A DNA stretch of 64,000 nucleotides, from the NCBI RefSeq assembly GCF_014640295.1, contig NZ_BMGR01000014.1, positions 83,393 through 147,392 of the forward strand, read 5' to 3'. The notes under the pieces are model-generated. The model was not told where the DNA came from and made no database searches. It was given only the letters and a program-made list of their open reading frames with translations. The translations under genes were made by a program, and so were the position numbers. This document shows, piece by piece, positions 50,574 through 58,583 of this stretch (its first letter is position 1; each line of letters begins with the position of its first letter). The stretch comes from Paenibacillus abyssi. GTDB taxonomy: Bacteria; Bacillota; Bacilli; Paenibacillales; Paenibacillaceae.

Positions 50574-52009
50574 CAGCTCCTACCTGGGACTGGCGGGAAA
50601 AACCATTTAATATCCGCGACTTTTTACAGGAGAAACAGCTAATTGAGCAAGACAATAAAAAGGCCGCTCAAGTAATCAGGATTGAAAGTGATTCAACCTT
50701 TAGCAAAATCAAGCGTGCTGTGGTTGATCATTTCACCGAACGTTTTGAAAGCAGTAAAGAGCACGAAAAAACGACATGGCTCACGCGGCAACATGAGGCA
50801 ATCATCGGAATGAAGACTTCCATCGATTGGTTCAAACGAGAGATCGAGGAGTTTTTACGCAGAAACAACCTGCTCGGCAGCGCATACCCAACATACTACA
50901 CTGACATTGTAGAAGCGACGTACCAGGAGACCTATGGTTTGGGTCCCATCTCAACATGGTGGAAGCATGAAAGATATAACGACTCGCAAGCAGCACGAAT
51001 CATTGGAACTAATATTTTCTTTGAAATTCCCGGCCAGATGGAAGAACTACAAGATATATCGTATCAAAGTGAATCGGATGTATTGCGGGTAGCGAAGCAG
51101 TTGAGTTTGAGAAATCCTACTACTTCTCTCAATGCACATAATCCTTCGCTTCAAATTGATATGGCGGACGGTACCCGCGTGACGATTGTCATTCCTCCGT
51201 GGTCGGTCCGGCCGATGATCATATTCCGGAATTACACGATCAAGAAGGTCAGCCTGGAGGATATTGCCGCCTACGGAACTTATCCTCATGAATTAATTCA
51301 TATTCTACGCACGTTTGCTAAAGGGCGTGCGACTACGATGCTTTGCGGTCCGGTTAAAAGCGGAAAGAGTACGTTGCTGGGAGCCATGATTGCAGAGCGA
51401 AAGACCTACGACAAAATGATGATTATTCAAAAGGACTTCGATGAGCTTAAAACGTCCGAATTTTATCCAAAGCATGAGGTTATGGAGTTGATTATGACGA
51501 CCTCTAACATGTCTCGAATCTTCGATCTTGTTCTTCGCTCTGACTATGAATATATCGTAGTCGGGGAATTGCGATCATTGGAGGCTGAAATCTTTCTCAA
51601 GGCATGCGAGCGCGGATTACCCGGTGCTTTAACTACCTATCATACTCCTGATCCGGAGAACATTCCCTCGCAGCTGGCGGATGTGATTTTGGATGAACAT
51701 CCCAATAAAGATCATCATGCCCAATGGGAGCGGGTTGCAAAATCCGTTCACACCGCAATCGTGATGGAGGAGATGAAGGATCGAAGCAAGCGACTGGTAA
51801 AAATGACGATGTTCGATTGGAATCCCTTGACGAAAGAATTTAAAACACATGACCTGGTAAGTTGGGATAGAAAAGAAGGGGTATGGCGATTTTCAAGTTT
51901 TATTCCAGAACGGGTGCTTTCGGTCCTTGAGAGATACGCGCCTGAAGAGACCACGCAAATGCAGTTCATTCTGGGAAAATTGGCAGAAAAATATCCCATG
52001 AGGGGGTGA
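50552..52009 (+). CDS. cpaF: CpaF/TadA secretion ATPase
   Basis: 485 residues. LCGPVKSGKSTLLGAMIAE is Walker A; YIVVGELRSLEAEIFLKACE with GELR is Walker B; ALTTYHTPDPENIP contains the His box. Residues 1-230 form the N-terminal domain. Powers pilus assembly together with TadB and TadC, encoded next. Confidence 0.9.
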   Translation: MEQTAIVTAPTWDWREKPFNIRDFLQEKQLIEQDNKKAAQVIRIESDSTFSKIKRAVVDHFTERFESSKEHEKTTWLTRQHEAIIGMKTSIDWFKREIEEFLRRNNLLGSAYPTYYTDIVEATYQETYGLGPISTWWKHERYNDSQAARIIGTNIFFEIPGQMEELQDISYQSESDVLRVAKQLSLRNPTTSLNAHNPSLQIDMADGTRVTIVIPPWSVRPMIIFRNYTIKKVSLEDIAAYGTYPHELIHILRTFAKGRATTMLCGPVKSGKSTLLGAMIAERKTYDKMMIIQKDFDELKTSEFYPKHEVMELIMTTSNMSRIFDLVLRSDYEYIVVGELRSLEAEIFLKACERGLPGALTTYHTPDPENIPSQLADVILDEHPNKDHHAQWERVAKSVHTAIVMEEMKDRSKRLVKMTMFDWNPLTKEFKTHDLVSWDRKEGVWRFSSFIPERVLSVLERYAPEETTQMQFILGKLAEKYPMRG

Positions 52010-52018
52010 ACCAGAGCA

Positions 52019-53035
52019 ATGTTGAGCGGAGAAATAATTGAACAATTAAGAGCTTCACTGGATCCGTTAATACGGACGGTGTTAATTGGCGGGGTACCGT
52101 TAATTATTATATATTTGCTTGCCCGATTCGTTATGCCTCTTACGAGGACCTATAGAATTGTCCGTTTTAGGGGCCTGCCGAGTGTCTCGGAAAACGACAA
52201 TTCGGCAAAGCCAGTAGCAAAATGGGCCAAGCACCTAGTCCTTCTCTCCCGTTCCATTTCTACCGGTGACGAGAGTGATGAAGAATTGATTCAGCGGTTT
52301 TTTGTCATGACGGTCGGGGCTTTTCTCGGAACCTTTGTAGTGTATGGATTTTGGACCGGCCTATTTGACCGAGATACCTTTATGATCTCTCATTTAGTAG
52401 ATCGCTGGGCGGTCACCATCTCGTTAATGGCTGCAACGGTTCCATACTTCTTAATGCGGATGAAATTGCATCGTGTGCGGATAAAAAACAGTTATGACCT
52501 TGTGCCGGCCGTAAATACCCTGCTTCTTAAATACTCCGAATATCGCGGAAACCTTTATTATGCAGTCTTTGAGACAACTAAGGGATTGAACGGGGACATC
52601 TTGAATGCCTTTGTAGGGCTGCTTCCTTCTCTGCAAGGGGCTGCAAATTCCAATATCGAGGAAGCAATCGAATTGTTTATCTTCCGAATAAAAACAACCT
52701 GGTCGATTCAACTTGGAATTTTGATTCATAAATCGGAAGAGCAAGGAGACAACATTGATCAAGGGCTACGCTGGCTGATTGCTGACATGAGTGAGGTTGC
52801 CAAAATTACCGAGGAACTCAAATCAGAAAATCGTGAGACCATGCAGCTCGCTTATATGCCTGCTATTCTGTTGCCGGCGGTCATTTACCTCAATCAGTTC
52901 CCTTCGATGGGTAAATCCTGGCATTACTATTTTCAAACCCCGCTTGGTATAAGAATGATCGTCTTTACCTTACTGTTTACACTGTTATGCGCATTGATCG
53001 CATATATGATCCAAAAACCAAGAAATGAGGTGTGA
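52019..53035 (+). CDS. tadB: TadB-like inner-membrane platform protein
   Basis: 338 residues. Membrane spans TVLIGGVPLIIIYLLARFVM, VMTVGAFLGTFVVYGFWTGL, ISLMAATVPYFL and, at the end, IRMIVFTLLFTLLCALIAYM. Middle cytoplasmic part (DNIDQGLRWLIADMSEVAKI) is T2SSF-like. AGGGGGTG upstream. Confidence 0.8.
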   Translation: MLSGEIIEQLRASLDPLIRTVLIGGVPLIIIYLLARFVMPLTRTYRIVRFRGLPSVSENDNSAKPVAKWAKHLVLLSRSISTGDESDEELIQRFFVMTVGAFLGTFVVYGFWTGLFDRDTFMISHLVDRWAVTISLMAATVPYFLMRMKLHRVRIKNSYDLVPAVNTLLLKYSEYRGNLYYAVFETTKGLNGDILNAFVGLLPSLQGAANSNIEEAIELFIFRIKTTWSIQLGILIHKSEEQGDNIDQGLRWLIADMSEVAKITEELKSENRETMQLAYMPAILLPAVIYLNQFPSMGKSWHYYFQTPLGIRMIVFTLLFTLLCALIAYMIQKPRNEV

Positions 53036-53038
53036 GGA

Positions 53039-53938
53039 ATGGCGAACAATATCATAATGATTTGTCTTTACCTGCTGCCACTCATACCGCTGATGTATCT
53101 CTTTTCACTGGCTCGAGCAGCCATATTACCAGGGCGACTTTCGGTTTTCACCCAAATGCGACATTACTTCGATGTGAGAAAAGACGATGTAGTTGGATTT
53201 TATCAACGTGAGGACATGATTAAGCAATTCGAGGAAGCGGGATTGCTGGCTGCAGGATTTACACCGATGAAATATCGTGTGACTCGGGACTTGGGCATAT
53301 TCACATTTGCTATGATACTAAACATTCGCTATATCCTAAATGTCGAGCAGGGATATCCGGTATTTGGTCTTGTCCTTCTGTTTCTCCTATACGGGGCCTT
53401 GCAGCTGCGCGAATCGTTTCCGATCAAATACCTTTTACTCGGTATGAAAGTACAATATGAACGGCAAAAGAATGCAGAAATTTTCATTCTCCAGCAGCTC
53501 ATATCCAATGAATATGCTGACAAAAACACAACGAAGCAAAACATTTATCACATGTTTATGTACATGCGGCGGTTTCTTAAATACACTCGGCCGGCCGTGG
53601 ATCGCTTTCTCGAAGAATACCCTCACGATCCGCATAACAGAGAGAAGGCATTCAACAGTTTCGCCCGAATCGTGGGTACGACGGAGGCCCAATCCTTAGC
53701 AGAGATTCTCTACCAAGTAGATCAATCGTCACCCGAAGAAGTCCATGAAATATTGACGAAACGGTATGAGGAGCTCAAGAAAAAACGGCAAGAAGCATAT
53801 CGCGGAGCTATGAAGGACCGGGGCGTAGTTGCGTATACATTGACCTTTGCCGGTGTCATGATGGTCATTATATGTGGGCTGTTCGTCTACTACCTCGAAT
53901 ACAAAGACATGATGGGTGCCACTTATAACATGAATTAA
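53039..53938 (+). CDS. tadC: TadC-like inner-membrane platform protein
   Basis: 299 residues. Spans IIMICLYLLPLIPLMYLFSL and, at the end, VAYTLTFAGVMMVIICGLFV; T2SSF-like helices between (AEILYQVDQSSPEEVHEILT). Starts 4 nt after tadB. Confidence 0.75.
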   Translation: MANNIIMICLYLLPLIPLMYLFSLARAAILPGRLSVFTQMRHYFDVRKDDVVGFYQREDMIKQFEEAGLLAAGFTPMKYRVTRDLGIFTFAMILNIRYILNVEQGYPVFGLVLLFLLYGALQLRESFPIKYLLLGMKVQYERQKNAEIFILQQLISNEYADKNTTKQNIYHMFMYMRRFLKYTRPAVDRFLEEYPHDPHNREKAFNSFARIVGTTEAQSLAEILYQVDQSSPEEVHEILTKRYEELKKKRQEAYRGAMKDRGVVAYTLTFAGVMMVIICGLFVYYLEYKDMMGATYNMN

Positions 53939-53950
53939 GGGAGGGAGAAG

Positions 53951-54106
53951 ATGAAAGAGGTCATAATCAAGATTTTATTGATCGCGATAGCTCTCTCCGC
54001 AATTACATTCTTTGTCGCAAGTCAGACAGGTCTGTGGGGGGACAGTAAAACCATTAGGGATCGTTCGCACTCGCGGGTAAGCGACAGCTTGGCTCCACCG
54101 CCTTAA
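53951..54106 (+). CDS. Tiny pilin-like protein 1
   Basis: 51 residues, start behind GGGAGGGAGAAG. MKEVIIKILLIAIALSAITF then a short polar tail ending APPP. One membrane span right at the N-terminus, no leader peptide or cleavage site. First of five related genes in the Tad operon, so probably the pilus subunit family. Tail differs from the next copies. Confidence 0.7.
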   Translation: MKEVIIKILLIAIALSAITFFVASQTGLWGDSKTIRDRSHSRVSDSLAPPP

Positions 54107-54159
54107 CCATTAGGCGATAATATACGGTTACAAGACAACCCTGAAAGGAGGGGAAACAA

Positions 54160-54309
54160 GTGAAAGAAATAATCACGAAAATCCTGCTAATCGCAATTGC
54201 TTTGTCCGCCTTTACTTTCTTCGTCGTGACGGGTCTTTGGACCGACAGCAAGACGACAGACGGCCGGAAGGATGCGGAAGTTACACGCGCCGTGATCCCG
54301 CAAAACTAA
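54160..54309 (+). CDS. Tiny pilin-like protein 2
   Basis: 49 residues from GTG 54160, behind GAAAGGAGGGG. MKEIITKILLIAIALSAFTF, then a tail with TDSKTTDGRKDAEV. Nearly the same as copy 3. Confidence 0.7.
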   Translation: MKEIITKILLIAIALSAFTFFVVTGLWTDSKTTDGRKDAEVTRAVIPQN

Positions 54310-54337
54310 TAGTTTCTAGCGAAGGGGAATAATACAG

Positions 54338-54487
54338 ATGAAAGAAATAATCACGAAAGTCCTGCTAATTGCAATTGCTTTGTCGGCCTTTACTTACTTC
54401 GTCGTGACGGGTCTTTGGACCGACAGCAAAACAACGGACGGCCGGAAGGATGCGGAAGTTATGCGCTCCGTGATCCCGCAATCATAA
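54338..54487 (+). CDS. Tiny pilin-like protein 3
   Basis: 49 residues, GAAGGGGAA upstream. Differs from copy 2 at only a few positions (KVLL for KILL, TYF for TFF, MRS for TRA, QS for QN), so a recent duplication. Confidence 0.7.
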   Translation: MKEIITKVLLIAIALSAFTYFVVTGLWTDSKTTDGRKDAEVMRSVIPQS

Positions 54488-54506
54488 GAGTTGGGAGTGC
54501 TTTTCT

Positions 54507-54653
54507 GTGAAAGAGGTCATTGCCAAAATCTTAATCATTGCGCTGGTCTGCTCGGCTTTTACGGCGTTCATCATTACGGGGCTTTTTCCAGTCTCTAAGA
54601 CGTCTAAAACGAACATATCGGTGAAGCTAACTGAGAAGAATGTACCGCAGTAA
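54507..54653 (+). CDS. Tiny pilin-like protein 4
   Basis: 48 residues from GTG 54507. MKEVIAKILIIALVCSAFTA, then a diverged tail (SKTSKTNISVKLTEKNVPQ). Confidence 0.65.
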   Translation: MKEVIAKILIIALVCSAFTAFIITGLFPVSKTSKTNISVKLTEKNVPQ

Positions 54654-54680
54654 TGTGCCAGTTGGAGGGTTGGGTGACTT

Positions 54681-54821
54681 ATGAAAGAAGTGATCGTCAA
54701 AATTTTATTGATTGCCCTTGCGCTTGCCTGCCTATCCGTCGTAGCATTCCCGACAATATGGCAGGACGGAAAGGATACGAAGGAACGGGCAAAAGCGCAT
54801 TATCAGAATATGTTCCAGTAG
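54681..54821 (+). CDS. Tiny pilin-like protein 5
   Basis: 46 residues, TTGGAGGG upstream. MKEVIVKILLIALALACLSV, then a charged tail (WQDGKDTKERAKAHYQNMFQ). Confidence 0.65.
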   Translation: MKEVIVKILLIALALACLSVVAFPTIWQDGKDTKERAKAHYQNMFQ

Positions 54822-54829
54822 GAGGTGAA

Positions 54830-54852
54830 GGGGGAGGCTTAAAACCTCCCCC
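54830..54852 (+). other. GC-rich hairpin between pilin and TadE-like genes
   Basis: GGGGGAGG, seven-nt loop, CCTCCCCC, nine nt before the next start codon, without a T run. Could protect the 3' end of the pilin message or hide the ribosome site of the next gene, lowering its translation. Confidence 0.55.
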
Positions 54853-54860
54853 GGATACTT

Positions 54861-55247
54861 ATGAAGCAGTCCATTACTTTGATTATGGTTTTTCCTTTTA
54901 TGGTATTCTTCATGTTCCAGCCATTTTTAACCGAGATTGTGCATATGCGGGGTGTCGTATTAGAACAAACAACGCATAAGTATGCAAAATTGGCTGCTAG
55001 GGAAGGTTACCTTTCACCAACGCTAATTAACCAGATGAAGGCGGATCTGCAGGCGCTTAATTTCAACACAACCCCATTGGTAGTCGCTGGCACGACCGGC
55101 GGCCGTGTGGCCAGAGGTACTGATGTCAATATAACGGTTCAATACCCAGTTGGTAATATGTTTATACTTATGAATTGGTTCGGCAGCGACTCCCCATCCG
55201 GCAACTATAAGTTTAGCGCTACTGAGATGTCGGAATACATCCCATAA
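54861..55247 (+). CDS. TadE-like minor pilin
   Basis: 128 residues. LIMVFPFMVFFMFQPFLTEI is a single N-terminal membrane helix; the rest is a small extracellular beta domain with Asn/Gly turns. Place in the operon and shape fit TadE; the usual TadE sequence motif is not clear. Confidence 0.6.
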   Translation: MKQSITLIMVFPFMVFFMFQPFLTEIVHMRGVVLEQTTHKYAKLAAREGYLSPTLINQMKADLQALNFNTTPLVVAGTTGGRVARGTDVNITVQYPVGNMFILMNWFGSDSPSGNYKFSATEMSEYIP

Positions 55248-55264
55248 GAAAATGAGGAAAAATT

Positions 55265-55771
55265 ATGAAATGGGCTATACTTCTTCTTTTTACAGCCGCG
55301 TTCTGTACAATACTATGGATATGGCAGATGGACAACCATACAAGTAAAACGGGGTATTCCCGCCTCAAAAATTCATTGGACTTAGCTACACATGATGCGG
55401 CTATGCAAATTGATAAAAATGAGCTGGCCCGAAACGGTCGTATTATTTTTGCAAATAACGCACAAGGCATTTTAAGTGCGACATTGCAAAAGAATCTTCG
55501 ACTGGACTTAAACAATTACCCTGTCGCGCCAAATATGTTTCGTTCTTCAGATCAGGTAAGGGTTCTCGTTTTTGATAAATTGGAAAGCGGTTGTCCCAAT
55601 AGTGCCGCTGGATTTCCATGTACATATAACAATACGACCTACGGATATGTCGATACGATTAGAGGACCGAGTATAGTAGCAATTATTTCGATGCGTCATC
55701 CTCGCCCCTTTGCATTCTCGGCAGATCGCAGTTATATAGTGGGCAGCTCTCATGAATATAAGGGTTACTAA
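55265..55771 (+). CDS. Pseudopilin-like exported protein
   Basis: 168 residues, GAGGAAAA upstream. MKWAILLLFTAAFCTILWIW membrane helix, then a helical stem (SLDLATHDAAMQIDKNELA) and a beta domain with two Cys (SGCPNSAAGFPC), perhaps a disulphide. Last gene of the pilus operon. Confidence 0.6.
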   Translation: MKWAILLLFTAAFCTILWIWQMDNHTSKTGYSRLKNSLDLATHDAAMQIDKNELARNGRIIFANNAQGILSATLQKNLRLDLNNYPVAPNMFRSSDQVRVLVFDKLESGCPNSAAGFPCTYNNTTYGYVDTIRGPSIVAIISMRHPRPFAFSADRSYIVGSSHEYKGY

Positions 55772-55774
55772 GTG

Positions 55775-55803
55775 TTGCAAAACACCAGGTACTTTCCTAT
55801 AAT
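55775..55803 (+). promoter_or_regulatory. Promoter with type 2 leader
   Basis: TTGCAA, 17 bp, TATAAT on the plus strand; 33 nt later the type 2 hairpin begins. Confidence 0.65.
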
Positions 55804-55836
55804 GATGGAAGATGAATACGACTCTTTCGAGAGGCA

Positions 55837-55883
55837 GGAAGCACCTGCTTACAAGGGATACCCTTGTTTGCGGTGCTTCTTTG
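55837..55883 (+). terminator. Type 2 leader terminator, plus-strand copy
   Basis: GGAAGCACC...GGTGCTTCTTTG with an inner CAAGGG/CCCTTG hairpin. Same design as the leaders at 22422, 33396 and 36670. A long frame across it (55772-56080) is therefore not taken as one protein. Confidence 0.7.
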
Positions 55884-55946
55884 CGTTCCATCACTTAAAT
55901 CGCACGCGCACGAGGCAACACTTTAAATTACTGAGAAGGAGATTAC

Positions 55947-56080
55947 ATGAAAACCAACATCCGAATCGTCGCTTAGTCTCATTTGTTCTTGCTGCAGAAG
56001 CGGTTGCTGGATTATCGAGATTTGCTAATTATTTAAGTTTAACCGATAAAAATAGAATGCTTTTAAAAATGAGGAAATAG
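55947..56080 (+). pseudogene. Small membrane-protein gene with probable frameshift
   Basis: ATG 55947 behind GAGAAGGAG reads MKTNIRIVA and stops. With one extra base there, it continues LVSFVLAAEAVAGLSRF and on to LLKMRK before a stop at 56080, a sensible 45-residue membrane protein. One base seems lost near 55971-55974. It has its own promoter and type 2 leader. Confidence 0.45.
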
Positions 56081-56169
56081 AGACGGGATGGTAAAATAGG
56101 GATACGGTAATCATTCTCCATGATTAGTTACAAAACGGGGCTAGAAAAATGATATGAGGAGTGGTTTTT

Positions 56170-57102
56170 ATGAAAAATAAGTTGTTAACTGCTTTGATCT
56201 TGGCATTTGCAATTACTTCGGTGAGCCCAGTTGCCTCAGCTGCAACTAAGAATTATGTTGATATGGAAATTGCAGTGTTAGTAAATGCAAGGAAAATTAA
56301 GTCTGATGTAAGACCCAAAAATGTAAATGGTCAAACACTAGTTGAGCTGCGATCTATTGTTAAAAGCCTGGGGGCGAAATTAGAATTGCAAGGGAAGGTT
56401 ATTACAATTGCCAAAGGGGATCGTATTGTTCAACTGACTATCGGTGAAAAAAAAGCTACTGTAAATGGTAGAGAAGTTCCATTAATGCTTCCTGCTAATG
56501 TCGAGAAGGGTAGAACGCTAGTGCCAATGCGTTTTGTAAGTGAGGCGCTCGGCGAGGAAGTCGTTTGGGATCATGTTAATCGTTATGTGTGGATTGGACA
56601 TAAGAATGTACCTAAACTTGAAGATGCGGTAGAAGCAGTAGAAATTAAACCATTTCTGAAATACTTCAAAGGAACTGATAGTGAATTAGTTCTTTTTAAC
56701 CGAACCACACAGAAGCAACATACTAAAGTGTGTGTTATCAAGGAAATGGATTTTCCTGTGAGTATTGACGGTGAAATCTACTATCGTATGGATCTCGCGA
56801 CAACAGCGACAGGTTATGTTTATACAAGGGCAAGTACAAATGATAATACGGGAACTATGGGCACAAGCACTTACTTGTTGCAGACGGGTCAACCTCTGAA
56901 GCTAAGGGGAGAAGCTGCCGGTATGCGTGAGAAGCACGGTGACATTACCCTACACTATAATTTAATTGCATCCAGGGTAGATAAATCACGTTATCAAATC
57001 AAAGATTGGGAGAAGCTTCGCATTACTAATATTGAATACCTTGGAATTCTACTACACTCTGATTCAGCGGGTGCTTTACCGCAACTTGGTAATTTGAGTT
57101 AA
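56170..57102 (+). CDS. Secreted protein with copper-amine-oxidase N-type domain
   Basis: 310 residues from ATG 56170, GGAG upstream. Signal peptide MKNKLLTALILAFAITSVSP to ASA. Residues 35-150 carry the stalk domain: VNGQTLVELRSIVKSLGAKL and LVPMRFVSEALGEEVVWD. The C-terminal half has no recognised domain. Common on Paenibacillaceae surfaces; AT-richer than the genes upstream. Confidence 0.75.
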   Translation: MKNKLLTALILAFAITSVSPVASAATKNYVDMEIAVLVNARKIKSDVRPKNVNGQTLVELRSIVKSLGAKLELQGKVITIAKGDRIVQLTIGEKKATVNGREVPLMLPANVEKGRTLVPMRFVSEALGEEVVWDHVNRYVWIGHKNVPKLEDAVEAVEIKPFLKYFKGTDSELVLFNRTTQKQHTKVCVIKEMDFPVSIDGEIYYRMDLATTATGYVYTRASTNDNTGTMGTSTYLLQTGQPLKLRGEAAGMREKHGDITLHYNLIASRVDKSRYQIKDWEKLRITNIEYLGILLHSDSAGALPQLGNLS

Positions 57103-57184
57103 TATTTAAGTAGGTTAATTATGTTGAGCTTCAGCATCGAAGGTACTAAAGGATTACACTAAATGACAAAGGGGATGGTTAGTG

Positions 57185-57265
57185 ATGATGGCAAGAACAT
57201 GGTTGGTTATGGTTTTGGTAGTGTGTTTGATTGTTCCTTATGGCGGAGAGTTGTATTCACGATAA
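57185..57265 (+). CDS. Possible 26-residue hydrophobic peptide
   Basis: MMARTWLVMVLVVCLIVPYG and six more residues; GGGGATGG upstream. Between two surface-protein genes. Weak support. Confidence 0.35.
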   Translation: MMARTWLVMVLVVCLIVPYGGELYSR

Positions 57266-57325
57266 ACAGGAATAGACAGAATATTCAGTTTGTATCAATC
57301 TAAACAACTATGGAGAGTGATTTTA

Positions 57326-58567
57326 GTGAAAGAATATACCGTTAGATTTATGACTTGTTGTTTTCTTGCATTTACTCTTATTTTTGGATTAGTACCTGTT
57401 CAGTCTGTAATCTTAGCGCAATCTGATCAAAAATTTAAAGATGTTCCTAAGACCTTTTGGGCTTCTGGCGCTATTAATGCTCTTTCAGACAAAGGATTTG
57501 TCGGTGGGTATACTGACGGGACGTTCAGACCGAATAAAACTATATCTAGAGCTGAATTTACAACTATGCTCGTTAAAATATCAGCACTAACTAACGCAAA
57601 ACAAAATCCTTATAAAGATGTGACTGGCGGTTGGGCTTTACATCCTGTAAATGTTGCTTATGCGGCGGGTTTAATCCCTACTTCTGATTTTGGAAACGAG
57701 TTTAAGCCAAATCAAAATATAACCCGATATGAAATCTCAAGAATGATATCTAAGGCTATGATAAAAGACCAAAGCTATAAAGAGTTTTTTGATACATTTT
57801 CAAAGTTGAACAATAGTGATTTACCTTTGACGGATAGCAAAAGTATTCAACGAGGACAAATTCAATATGTAGCTTTGACTTTAGGTACCGGGATAATGAG
57901 CGGATATAATGATCAGTCAATCGGATTGAGGAATAATGCTACGAGAGCAGAAGCAGTAGCTATGCTGACAAGTTACTACAATAGTAGAAGTAAGAAACCT
58001 GAGGATTACCAGTACCTTAAAGAGTTAAAAGAACTTGCCGAAACAGGAATTAATGTAGAAACAGTTTCCACATCGGTTCCATATATAAACATCGTTGAAG
58101 GTAAGATGTATGATATCGTTACAAAAAAATGGATAAACAGTAAACTAACTCTTACCCATCCTAATTATACGGTCAAACTAAAACGGATGTATTTACTTCC
58201 TTATGATAAAAATAAAAAGAGTTTATATGGGGATAAATTTATAGGGAAGGATACAGTTATACGCAAAGATTACTCGGGAATGATAGTTGTTGTCACAGAC
58301 ATAACCTTTAATAAAGACGGAGATAGAATGCTTTTTATGCAAAATCTTGGTCTGAAAACACCTGCTCGTATAACTTCTAGCCATCCCTATGAAAAATTTG
58401 GCATAATTCATCCTTATATTAGCCACCACGATTATGATTTTATATTGAAGAAAGGAGAAACAAAAGAAATTACGTTTTACGGATACTATGAAGAAGGAAC
58501 CACAGATAGGATTGATATAAGTGGTGTTTATCAGAATTCTATATTACTTAAAGCTCGTTTTCGTTAG
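57326..58567 (+). CDS. SLH-domain surface protein
   Basis: 413 residues from GTG 57326, behind TATGGAG; signal peptide ends near VILAQS. Three S-layer homology repeats: FKDVPKTFWASGAINALSDK with GGYTDGTFRPNKTISRAEF, then YKDVTGGWALHPVNVAYAAG, then LPLTDSKSIQRGQIQYVALT with NNATRAEAVAML. The C-terminal 200 residues are beta-rich and unassigned. SLH repeats bind pyruvylated cell-wall polymer, anchoring the protein. Confidence 0.85.
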   Translation: MKEYTVRFMTCCFLAFTLIFGLVPVQSVILAQSDQKFKDVPKTFWASGAINALSDKGFVGGYTDGTFRPNKTISRAEFTTMLVKISALTNAKQNPYKDVTGGWALHPVNVAYAAGLIPTSDFGNEFKPNQNITRYEISRMISKAMIKDQSYKEFFDTFSKLNNSDLPLTDSKSIQRGQIQYVALTLGTGIMSGYNDQSIGLRNNATRAEAVAMLTSYYNSRSKKPEDYQYLKELKELAETGINVETVSTSVPYINIVEGKMYDIVTKKWINSKLTLTHPNYTVKLKRMYLLPYDKNKKSLYGDKFIGKDTVIRKDYSGMIVVVTDITFNKDGDRMLFMQNLGLKTPARITSSHPYEKFGIIHPYISHHDYDFILKKGETKEITFYGYYEEGTTDRIDISGVYQNSILLKARFR

Positions 58568-58583
58568 AAAGAGAGGAGTTTAA

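Noticed and set aside
55772..56080. 102-codon frame after the pseudopilin gene
   Set aside because: It runs through a promoter and terminator hairpin; only its last part is taken as a frameshifted small gene.
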